Assembly: GCA_025618425.1 (NCBI GenBank) | Contig: CM046850.1 | Span: forward strand, 6,979,925 to 7,043,924 | Length of the DNA: 64,000 bases | Direction: 5' to 3' | Origin: Heliocidaris tuberculata | Lineage: Eukaryota; Echinodermata; Echinoidea; Camarodonta; Echinometridae | Translations under genes and position numbers: made by a program | Part shown: positions 23,368 to 36,517 of the stretch, one piece after another | Numbering within the stretch: position 1 is the first letter of the stretch | Layout of the letters: every line of letters starts with the position of its first letter | Notes under the pieces: model-generated | Database searches by the model: none | What the model was told of the DNA's origin: nothing | Seen by the model: only the letters and a program-made list of their open reading frames with translations

Positions 23368-26300
23368 TTCTTATTATTATTATTATTATTATTATTATAA
23401 GTGTTATTAATAATGATATTATTATCATTATTAATGTTATTATTAGTATTATATTAATTTCATTATCATTATTATTATTACTATTATTACTATTAATATT
23501 ACTATTATTATTATCATCATTATCATCATTGTTATTATCACTATTATTTCCTTACTGACTGAACCTCTTTTTCTTTCAGTCAAAGTGAACTTCTCGACAT
23601 CCGAAGAAGATGACGACAACGACAACGACATTGAAATCGTGAGCGTGTGCTGTGGTAGATATCACTTTCTTGCTCTCTCTAATGATGGCCGGGTCTACAG
23701 CTGGGGAAAGAATAACTATGGACAACTCGGACTCCCGAAGAAGAAACAGAAATACAGAAGGCAGCAACAAGAGAAGCCAGCTCCAAAACCAAGGTGATCA
23801 TTTTGACCAGAGTGCTGCTTAATATATTTTATTCTACCGAAATAAATTAGTATTAGGGAGTTTTCTCCCCCGAGTGAAAACATAAATAAATAAATAAGTG
23901 CTTAACTGAGGATACAAAATGATACCATACATAGTTCAATACGGGGAAACTTTTATTTGTAAACTGGGGTGGATCCAGTGTAATCCCCAACAAAGGGTTA
24001 GGGCAGCGTAATTTTTGCATGACATTAATTTTCCCGGGACATGTTTTCTGACCTACAGGCTTGTTTTTTTTTCATGTACATGTATGCCCCCCCCCCCTCC
24101 CCTCCATCCGCTTATTTGTCCTACTAAAATTGACTGACATTTGTTGCAATTACTTTTAGACCTCTGTCAAATATTTTAACACAAGTCTCTGTCTATGCCA
24201 GGCTCATCACGGGCCTCTCAGACTATGATGTCATCCAGGTTGCATGTGGAGATGACCACTCCCTCGCCCTCACTAGAGGTAATTATTACTTTGACCATCA
24301 GGGGCTTAGCCAGTGGCGGGTTTAGGGGGCACATCCGTCCCGTGTCCCCATTTTGAAGTGGCATACTATAAGTACCCAACACCAAAACTGTGCCCCCCCC
24401 CCTCCTATTTGAGCTGATGACATTTTTTTTTAAGGGGGGGGGGGTGTTGTCATAGAATTTTGTAGTAAAAGGGCACCCCAAAATGTGATGACTTTGGGGG
24501 GAATTCTTTTTTAATTTTTACTTTTCAAAATTTTATCATGAAAGTTGTGTACCCTCTTTCACAAAATCTTGCTTCCACGTATGGGCTTTATATACCGGAC
24601 TTTGGGGGGAGGGGGGCACGGGGGCACATGGCCCTTATCAAATACAAATTATATGATTACACAAATTGCTTAGAGAAGAGAAATAAATAACCAAAGAATG
24701 TTGAAAACTAGTTTATTTTGGATTCCATTGTGTTGTAGGCCTGTGATTGAAGAAGTGAATGATGAAGTATTTAATAAGTTTTTTCCCGTTTTCTTCATTT
24801 TTGTTTGTTTTCATTTTTTGCCAGATGGACGTGTGTTTACTTGGGGGAGTAACGGTCACGGCCAGCTCGGTATCGGGGAGGAGTGGCGGACGAGACACCA
24901 CAACGCTAAACCTACTGAAATCAAAGGCCCCATCAACAATATACGGTATATTGCCGCCGGGGGAGCCCACACAGTCGTCATGTCCGCATCTGGTTCTATG
25001 TATGTTTGGGGCAGAAACTCGCATGGACAATTAGGGCTTCGAATGGAACAAGGTGAGATTAGTAATGTTTGGATTGATACACGCTAGACGTATCCAGAAG
25101 GCGACCCCCCCCCCCCCCCTCCCACTGTGAAGGGAAAAAATGTTTTTAGGTCTAAAAACGTATATGTCGGGGGAAAAATCGCGCCTCCCCGTCATAAAGG
25201 CCTTTTGCAGAGTTTGTGGCTTTCCTGGGATCATTTTTTTCCGATTATGATTCTAGCTTGGGGACGGACAGCTGGATTCCATTTATCAGGTTCATTGGGG
25301 GGAAAAATGTCGGAAATCCCACTCCCTCCCCCTTTCTCCCACCCCCTATACTCCTTGTATAAGTATGGTTGGCATTGATAAAATGAGAATTAATTAACTT
25401 CGGTAAACCCACTTTTTATTTTCATTTAATGTTACACAACATAAACTGGATCCATGCTGCGCTTCCGTGTCCCCCTTTCGCCTTTTGGCATGATTAGGGA
25501 CATGGGGTGCCCCTCTGTAAGTAGGAAGAAATTACGATTGGAAATATGTGATCAAGTTAATCAACAACTGAACATTTAAATTAGATAGTACATTATAAAC
25601 ATGTTTCAATTCTGTGTTTATCACTCTATCTAAATCAAATTAATTTAGCTGATAATTCTCTTCAATTCAATTTTTTTCAAATTAAAGACATTAATTTCCA
25701 ACTTTTCACTATACAAAGTAATGAATTAGCAAATAATGTACATGTATTTTTAACAAAAAATATGACAAAATATACATTAATGTGGTACATGCATAGTTGG
25801 GGCGAGGGTGCCCTTATACTTACCCTCTACTGATTATACTCATGAATGTGTGTGTGTAAAGCCCACCGCACACTATACGATAGGTCTGAGATACAATTTC
25901 CAAAGAAAATAAAATAGCATTTGATATGAACATTTAAACACAAAATATTTTTGATTGAGGTTCCGAATTGTCATATAGATATTGTAAAATCGAAAATACT
26001 GCCTATATCGAGCTTTTGAGTCGGAGGAAAGGCCAAATCGGATCCGAGTCGTTGTGACTCCAGAGCAGTCCTACAATTGTCTACGATTTGAAACTGATTT
26101 GACCGTTTATACTCCGGGTATAAGGTTAACAGCACACCAAAATCCTATGTTCAGTATTCCCATTATTGTTCAGAACCTGAATCAGGTAGATTTTATTCAA
26201 TGCCGATTTATTTCCAAAATCGGATCGCACTCCATCGTATTGTGTGCGTCGGGCTTGACATATTTCCGGTTCTGGATGATTACGGAAATAAATAAATTGA

Positions 26301-29300
26301 TTTATGTATCAGGCGATACTTTTCTCTCCACCCCCCCCCCTTTTTTTTAAAATTTGTGTCAACGGTCTAGATGTGAAGCAGCCTATGAAGTTAAAGTCAG
26401 TACAAGGAAAAGTAAAGCGTATCTCTTGTGGAGAAAACCATACCAACTTTTTATTTGAGGTAGGTTTTGTTCCCTTCAATAATCAATGAAAATAATGTGA
26501 AATCATTAAATTCAATTGAGGATGGTTAGAAGCAAGAAGGACGTTGGCCCAATGTCAACGTCTTTGTTGCTCTCACCATCTGCAATTGAATTTGATCATT
26601 GCATCTGACATTTGTTGTTCAAAGAATTCTGTTGTAAGCTGTATTGTAACTTAAATTTAGATGAATGAGGGAGCGTTGTTTTCATTTTGTTATATCTTTA
26701 ACCGTTATCTTTCAAACTTCAGTTGATCATAATCATAATCTTGTTTCTTCTTTTAATAGAACTGTACTTTCACGAGTTTAGTGCTGGGTGAAACCTCAGA
26801 ACCCATATGGTTGATTTGATTTGATTCGATTTGAATGCCATATTTTTCGTTTAAGTACAAACGTATTAACGAAGCATAGACACCATTAGCGTAATACTTT
26901 GTAATAACTATATATTCATATTTCCATGATTACAATTAGTATAACCTTTATCCATAATCAATCAACTTTTTACATTGTAACGAATTTACATCCATCACAA
27001 TTAAGTATTATGATAAGTATTATGATATTTTAAAGAAATTGAAAAGATTAGATTATTAATGGCGGATTATACCGAAATAAAAATGTTGAGAACGAGGACC
27101 TTACTAGAGAAACAACTAAAGTAATTGAGAACAACAACAACACACAAAAAAAAAAAAAAAAATCATGATAAATAATTTGTCGAGTTTCAGCATAGCATCT
27201 GTTAGTTTCTCAATATTTTGTTTGATTGGCTATCATATTTATGCCACGACGTTATTATATTTCTATCCTGTGTTGTTAGAATGGCGAGCTATGCATCTAT
27301 GGGATGGGTGCAGGAACGCATCCCTGTGAGTGGTGTAAGTCCGAGCTGAGTCCTGCGAGAGCAGATAGAAGTTATCTGTACTCATCCTTGCAGTCAATCG
27401 GGTTTGTCTTTTTCACTTAACATTTTCCAGGGAATCGTTATTGCTCCGACGACAAATTTTAATTTCTTTAATTATTTTACATGTAGTTAAAATGATAGAG
27501 TAAGGGTTGGGGTTGCAGTTTTGTTTTATGGTTTAGCGTTAGGGTAAGGGTTTGGTATAGTGTTCTGTCCAGGCTTGAAGATGGGAATTCGGTTAGCGTA
27601 AAGGTCATTGTCCGTGGAGCGATTGTTTCCGGAGCATAGGCATTTTTCTTTCCTCTTCATACACGTAATTTAAGACCAACATTACACAGCAAAAAATAAG
27701 TGTCTTCTAACACATGGCAAGATTATGTGTTTTTATTCTAAAATTTCGTAATGACTTGTTATTACTCTGAAGTAAATAAAAATTAATTGATAATATGATG
27801 AATACAGAATGAATTGTGATGGACAACGTCATTGAGATAATAAATATGTTGCGAAATATTAGACCAAAAAACACAAAACAAAAACAAAAGCAAGCATAAT
27901 TCGTGGAAAGAAAACATCATCATGTTATTACAAAGATTCGATAACAGTAGTCCTATATAACATTGTTATAGACATACATCCTTAAAATAGAGTCGGGGGT
28001 GTACCATTTATCACCCCAAGTATGAATAGAGTAAATTTATATTCACGCCGTTGCTGCATGCAAATAAAACTATGAATTTATCACGTGTTTTTCTTTATGA
28101 ATTTTGGTACACAACCCAAATTATATCGTAATTTATGACGAGTGGCTTAAACAGAGAGATTCAAAAGTCGTGGGTTTGAGCCGCGTGGTACTAATCTCTT
28201 GGTAATACATTAATATACATTTGCCACTCTGTTGAACTGGTAGAAATGAATTCTTTGAATGATGTAAGCACTGCAGTCGATAGCCTAGATATGGCTGGAC
28301 GATATTGGAGCGCCTTGGGCACTTTGCGTGCTGGATGTGATACGAGCTATGCAACTATTCAACATCATTATTATCATTTTGCTTGCAGCCGACATACGTT
28401 CGTTACTGACGAATCTAGCGGTAGGCCATTTGTTCTAAACCATGAGGAGGTTCGACGGCAAGAACGTTCTCAAGACTTACAACTTGATGCTCTTGAAGAT
28501 ACCACTTTCGCTGATGTCTTTGAACCTGGTGCGCTGTCCGAATGGCCACCTGGTTGTGATAACATTGACGTAAAACTGTGGAAAGTGAAGAGGTTTGGAG
28601 TTCGGGAGTACGGTAAAGGTAATATTGGTTCGATTGGATTCGATTTAATGATTTAATGATACATCAAATTGAATTTCACAATCATATACATTGTACACAA
28701 AAGTAAGTGATGATTTCACATATCTTTTAACAAAAATATATATTTTTTTACGTAAAAACATTGTTCATTTTTTAATAGCAGACTTCGTCAATGAAAATAT
28801 TGTACTCATGTTCAGTTGTAAGGTTCAGTTCGGGATGAGTTCAACTTTTCTGAACCAGTATACCTTGTGGATTGGAGAGCCTTAAAAGTTTTAGGTGAAA
28901 CTTTTTTAAAATGGATTTGGTAGATAAAAAATGTACATCTTCGTTTTATTCTGGTAACAATGGAAAAACCAGTTCTCAGCTTCATACAACAACCAACGAA
29001 CTGTATAATGGGTGTTGAATAATTGGTATACACCGAACGACTTTTTAAAGAAAATGTAGGCTATATTACCCCAAATTACAGCCAAAAAATCAAAAAATTA
29101 AAAAAATCAGAAGACTAAAATACTTTCAGGGGCGTAGCTTCAGGGGGACCCTTTGAACGAATGGCATGCAGGAGAAAGAAGTATAAGAGAGAGAGAGAAT
29201 TAGATCCATGAGTTTCTGTATCAGTCTTTCTCTTTATTAGAAACAGTAGACAAGGGTTCTGGCGCCGTCGGTATCCAAAACAGCAACCAAGAAACCAGCA

Positions 29301-30414
29301 GGCGCCGAATCATCATCATTCAGCACAAAGAAAAGACAGTATGCTTTAGATGATTTACATTTCTTGGTTTTCCTTTTTTATTCCTTATTAAGAATCTCCT
29401 AGAAATAAATGTCACCTTTGATATCATAAAAGATCTTCACTTCATTTACGAACATGACGACGTGAGACCCACATGAGTAAGCAATGTATTAATGATTCAT
29501 GAGCGGAACTATTTGAATCGACTTAATATTCTAAAACTTTATTTTCATCAATTTAAGGCATTTCAATGAAAAAGTAAAAGAAACCAATAGCAAGATGTTC
29601 AATATCAACATTTTAGTTATTATACTTAAGCAAGTAAAGTAAACACTGTTTAAGAAAATTTGAAGAAACATTTTAAGTTTCTATGTGACATTCTCCATTC
29701 CCCGAGGAAAACAGAGAGAGCGTTCAGTCTCCAATCGATCGGAGATTCCTACATTTTGAGTAGAACGCACGATGACCTTTTTTTTTCTGGTCATTATTTT
29801 GACAAAATGGTGAAGAAAGCGAATTATCTTTTTTCTTCTGGTGAGAATTTCTGATCAGGAGTAGTTTTTATTCTAGTATATTTTTTCTTCTCCTCTAAAT
29901 GAAAGGGGGAACATTCACAGAGTTCATTCTCTCCAGGAAGGAAGATTCCAACTCTTTCAACTGAACTGCTGCAGAGTTTGAGTGATGTTGATGATATCAC
30001 CACGGAGATGTACAGGAGCGCGTCACTAAAAGCCGCGAGAATAGTTTTCTCATCTCCGGCTTCTCTGGGAGCATCTTTCCCTGAGACAGGGTAACAACCC
30101 CCCCCCCCCCCCCCCCCGAAAGAAAATACTGAAAAAGAAAAAAAAAGAAAATTTCCATGCAAATAATTACTAAAATCTTTAAAAGAAATAAAACTAAATG
30201 TAAGGAATTGAAAGAGACATAGAATTTAAAAACTACTTTATAAATCAAAAATGCAAATCAAGGAATGATATTATGATATACAATAAAATATGTTGTACAA
30301 AAAGTGATAAAAGACAGTAACATGAAATATGAAACAATTATTTGTTGAATCATCATGAAGTTAATGGAGCTTGTGGCAAATTAGACTTGTGCTATACATT
30401 AACTATACCACTCT

Positions 30415-30450
<36 letters not shown>

Positions 30451-30558
30451 CATGACTACTACTTTTACTACTAACGTAACTGTTACTACTATACTGTTAC
30501 TTCTTTTCTAAGTATACTGTTACTACAACTACTACTACTACTTCTACTACTACTACTT

Positions 30559-30610
<52 letters not shown>

Positions 30611-30745
30611 TTCTACTATTTCTACTACTACAACTACCACTGCTACTACTATATTGTTAATACTACTACTGACACTACTACTAGGACTTCTTCAACTACT
30701 ACTACTACTTCTACTACTTCTACTAGTACTTCTACTACCTACTTA

Positions 30746-30786
<41 letters not shown>

Positions 30787-31379
30787 ACGTAACTGTTACT
30801 GCTATACTGTTACTAGTACGACTGCGTCTACTATCTAATGCTACTACTAGTACTACTACTGCTACTACTACTACTACAACTATTACCACTACTATTACTG
30901 CTTCTTATACTACTTCTACTAATAATGTTACTACTGTATTGTTACTACTACTACTGTTACACTGTTACACTGTTACACTGTTTCACTAAAAGCCGCGAGA
31001 ATAGTTTTCTCATCTCCGGCTTCTCTGGGAGCATCTTTCCCTGAGACAGGGTAACAACCCCCCCCCCCCCCCCCCCCCCCCGAAAGAAAATACTGAAAAA
31101 AAAAAAAAAAAGAAAATTTCCATGCAAATAATTACTAAAATCTTTAAAAGAAATAAAACTAAATGTAAGGAATTGAAAGAGACATAGAATTTAAAAACTA
31201 CTTTATAAATCAAAAATGCAAATCAAGGAATGATATTATGATATACAATAAAATATGTTGTACAAAAAGTGATAAAAGACAGTAACATGAAATATGAAAC
31301 AATTATTTGTTGAATCATCATGAAGTTAATGGAGCTTGTGGCAAATTAGACTTGTGCTATACATTAACTATACCACTCT

Positions 31380-31427
<48 letters not shown>

Positions 31428-31535
31428 CATGACTACTACTTTTACTACTAACGTAACTGTTACTACTATACTGTTACTTCTTTTCTAAGTATACTGTTAC
31501 TACAACTACTACTACTACTTCTACTACTACTACTT

Positions 31536-31581
<46 letters not shown>

Positions 31582-31721
31582 TTCTACTATTTCTACTACT
31601 ACAACTACCACTGCTACTACTATATTGTTAATACTACTACTGACACTACTACTAGTACTTCTTCAACTACTACTACTACTTCTACTACTACTTCTACTAG
31701 TACTTCTACTACCTACTTATA

Positions 31722-31759
<38 letters not shown>

Positions 31760-31974
31760 ACGTAACTGTTACTGCTATACTGTTACTAGTACGACTGCGT
31801 CTACTATCTAATGCTACTACTAGTACTACTACTGCTACTACTACTACTACTACAACTATACTACTACTATTACCACTACTATTACTGCTTCTTATACTAC
31901 TTCTACTAATAATGTTACTACTGTATTGTTACTACTACTACTGTTACACGTATACTGTTACAACAACAACAACA

Positions 31975-32011
<37 letters not shown>

Positions 32012-32067
32012 TTTATACTACTTCTACTACTACTGCTACTACTACACTACTATAATGTTAATACTAT

Positions 32068-32109
<42 letters not shown>

Positions 32110-35100
32110 GAATACTACTACTACTCCTTCTACTACTAATACTACTACTTCTCCTACTTTTACCAAATGTTTCGATTTAAACTTATGTGAATGGAATATA
32201 ACATTACCGTTTTTAGACCACCCGAAGTCAGTGGTTTGAACATCGATCTGAAAGCAGCAAGGCAAGCATTTGAATTGATCACCGGGAAGGAAAAAGTCCT
32301 TGAATGGGTAAGTTTTCTTTTATATACAGGTACATGTATGTATGTTTATATGATATATAGTATTGTAATTTGAAAATCAGAAAAGGAATGGTATAGAGAC
32401 TATTTTAACTGTGGTATCTCCATTGGGACTTGGTCTTTAGATATATGCACAAAAGTCATGTAAAAAAAAATATACGATGACTCTTGAATGACTCTTGAAT
32501 GTCTTACATAAGCATGATGAGCCTTCTTTTTTCGAATTTGTTCCAATTCTACGTACGTGTAGGCCTGTATAAATGATAATTCAACCATTATTCAAAATGT
32601 CAGATTTCAAAGATCCCCCCATATTCAGACAAATACAAGTACGTGCTTTCCTTATGACAGAACCCTTCGATTTTTCTCTCATCCCGCTCTCTCTCTCTCT
32701 TTCCCCTCTCTGCCACCTGTTTTCCTCCATCTCTCTCTCTCTCTCTCTCTCTGTAGCTCTCTTCCACCCGTCGCAATATCTCTATTCTGGAATGAAATAT
32801 CAGTGTATTCCAATGAAAATGATTTAAATGAACATACATGTACAGTGGCGTAGCGTTGGCTCATACATTGGGAGGGCATCGGCGAATGGGGGACACGGTT
32901 GTTGAAATACAAATTAACAAGGTTATTATAATTATGTGATAAAGGGAGGGTGTCGGAAGGGTGACAGCGTCTTCTTTTCACGTTTCCTATCCCCCTCTCC
33001 CTTTCTTTTCTCTTTTTGCCAGTGTAGTAGTAGGCACGTGCCCCCGTGCCCCCTTACCTAAGTGCACCCAAAGCTGCGCCACTGGGCATATACATGCGAA
33101 AGTATTGCAATTATAATACATATGCAATAATCGTCTGATTTTTGTAGATATCCAAAGTGGTCTGCACTGACCTGTTTACTAACGTTCAACGTGCGCCTTG
33201 CTTCGATGAGGATCTACGTTTCTACCTGGTTCTTTTGGAGTGCCCTATCTTCAGTTATCCTCAACTCAAGTGGAGTTGTCGGGTTTTGGCCGCTTTAGGC
33301 AGGTTGCTGATATCTTCTGGTAAAGATTACCATGATCCTAATCTTTCCAAATCGAAAGCACAATTAACAATTGGGTACCACCATGGGTCTGGAAGCCGGC
33401 CCGGGGGGGGGGGGGGGGGGAGGGTGTTGCAGCTCCCTTTGTTTTTCCTGAGCTAGATTATACTGGGGTGATATTTATTTATTCATTTGTTTTTATTCAT
33501 TTAACTATATATTTATATATATATATATATTTATTTAATCATTTATTTGTTTATTCATTTATTTATTCATTCATATCTGTTTTGCTTGTCATAGAATTTG
33601 GGAGTGAATAGGCACCCAAACATGTTTTGCCCCTGGTTGCCAGCAAGTTTACACAAATAAATGAAAATAACATTCCATGCGACAAATTTTCAAGCATAGC
33701 ACTCTTTTTCTTCATTTTGATACAAATATTTTTGTATGATAATCAAATTAATTTTAAAAAAATGAATATATAGAAGGCAATTTTTATTCATCCAAAAATA
33801 TTACAATCAACATGATCAACATAGCAATATAAGGCGGTTTAAACTACCTACGGCAGTGAATTAACTGTATATCTGCATGATATGTTTATATTTTTGTTGA
33901 ATGAGACAAATTATGAAACATATTTTTGACAGGTCTCTTTGATAATCTTGATGACCTTCAAGCTATGACATACCTATTCTTGCCCGACATAGCTTCAATT
34001 AAAAACAAAATATACATAACCTGCATTCTGCATTGAGCTGCAATGTTTTTCAGCATGCACTGAGATTGTTCATTAACGAGGCCTTTGGAAATGTAGAAAT
34101 CATAATTACTAAATCTGCTTATATGATATTATATAAAGATTTTAGTGATGGCAACCATTTGAGTCGACTGGCTAGGTGGTGGAAATTCGAACGGTTGTCG
34201 TTCTGCAAGACAGTCACTGCCTACCGAGACGCTCTCGTCATATTTGCCAAGAATAAAGTCCTCCAACTCCATGAAAATGATGACTTCAAGACTTATCTCC
34301 AAGTTCTGAAAGGTCTCAACCAGGTAGTACCTCTTGGTGTGTTACTATAATAGCCCAAACTCGATTTTTTAACCACACCATCATCTTCCCGTGAATCCTT
34401 CCCCTCTCCACTGTGTTCTACTGCCCATCGAATGAGGTAATTCTCTTGGCTCCTCTTCACATGTCCATACCATCTGCGTCTGCTCTCTTTCAATTTCTCT
34501 CTTATCACTATTTTTTATCCCTATTTTTTAACCACATCTAGCGGAAATTGCTTTTTTTCCCCCACATGGCTGAGCGAGTGCATATTTCACTTTAGACCAG
34601 CAGCAGTGAAACTTCTAATTTTTGTAAACGAAATGGTATATTTTTTAATGGAACTGTAGGACTGATATAGCATAAACTTAGCCGAACGTGCCCATAATTA
34701 TGTCATATATGTAGGCCTATGTAAAATAGTCATTTATCATTTACCAAAATGATGTCAATTTAAAGATTTTTATGCATAGTTAATAAGCTACGTCATTACA
34801 TACTGCGACAGTTAGTTATACCTGGGGAGGAGAGACCTGAGAATAACAGTAATTCAGTTCGCTTTTCCCCTCCCAGGCACAGGTGACGCAAAATACTTAA
34901 TAATAATGATTTTTCTTTTTTTTTTTGAAGAAAGGGGACCTAATTGTGAAATGAGTTGTTTTTTCCTTATTTGCTCATATGTAGTGCAGTTTAGAACACC
35001 CTAATTCAAAAGATTAAGTAAAATATAGAAAAACAGTTTTGTTATCAAATCAATGGATAATTGGCGAGATTAGGTGAAAATGTTAAGCGTTAAAGCTGAT

Positions 35101-36346
35101 TTCTCTATACTTTCCAATTATTTGATAAGCTCTCTATGACTATGCCATTAACGTTATGCTGATTTTTTTTTCTTCCAATGTATGCATGCTTCTTCTCAGT
35201 ATTATATATTGACCTATTTGACGAGATATTTGTTTATTTTTCTCTTACTTGATTTTATTTTGTTAAAGGCAATACATAGCTTAAGGTTATAGATTTGGTA
35301 AAAACATGAAAAATGTAAGATTTTCCTGGTAAAATCGAGTGATCACTGACGTCACTCCCCGGAGGATTGAAAATAGAGTGAAGCTCCACTCTTTTCCTTT
35401 TAGAGAGCACTCGATAGTCACTCGATATTCACTCCTAAACAAGTGATCACTGACGTGACTCCTGGGGGAGTGAAAACGTGAAAATTCACTCTTTTTCAGA
35501 GAAAAGAGTAGAACCCTAGATGGTAGAAAACAATCGATAAACAACTTTCTTCGATTGCCCTTGGCAAATATGAAAATACTATCGAGGTTATCTGAACGGT
35601 CGGAATAAATGATTTTTTTTATTATTTTTTTTAAAATATGATTTTCTTTTGTCTAATCGTGCTCCAGATAAATCTCCAACATGATATCGTATCTATAAAG
35701 ACGTTCTACATACCTGATTTGAGCTTGGTCGATTTGAGAGAAGAGGTGGTTCACTTCATTCAGTTTGGGAGGATGGTAAGATTATTTTTCTTGATCGTAA
35801 AACTGATTTGATTGTACGCCTTAAAATTGATCACGTCCAAAGACACGAGATGCCTACAAAATATTTGACTTTGATTGCAATGCCAGAAAAAAGGCATAAT
35901 TAACAATTACCAAAATTGAAAATAGAAGGAATTCTTACGTCAACGATTTAAGTTTTAAAGACAAAATATGTACATGAGAGATATTTATTTTTGTTCGTCC
36001 TCCAGCTGTTCTTTGCCCAGGGATTTTCGTGGTTGTCATATCCATTTCTCATTGATCTGCAAACCAAGGCACATCTCTTAGAATTCCATTGCAAGATAGC
36101 GCAAGAGGTAAGGCCAATATCCACTGAACAAAAATTTAAGTTGGGTGGGTGGGGGTGGGGGGGGGGGGGGGCTAGCCACGTGTCATTCAATATTTCGACT
36201 TTGATGCAGGGGTAGACATTACACAGGCTTATCATGGTCGCTTGGCTATTAAAAACCGAGGTTGTAATATGATTGCAGGGCCCTCAGGGAGAACAGTTTA
36301 TAATACTAATGAGGCTATACCGTAGGTAAACAATACATCATTATTA

Positions 36347-36395
<49 letters not shown>

Positions 36396-36475
36396 CATTA
36401 TTATTATTATTATTATCGATTATTATTATTATTAGTTATTATTATTATTATTAATTATCATTATTATTATTATCA

Positions 36476-36517
<42 letters not shown>

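Noticed and set aside
30654..32265. Leu/Thr/Tyr-rich and Val-rich frames on both strands
   Set aside because: They are translations of (TAC)n arrays.
33933..34037. Possible gene B exon reading [18 protein letters not shown]
   Set aside because: It has a good acceptor and fits phase, but no GT donor occurs before its stop, and it would separate segments that align directly with HERC4.
34054..34138. 5' extension of exon 12 from acceptor TTTTTCAG
   Set aside because: Phase does not agree with exon 11, and the extra residues have no counterpart in HERC proteins.
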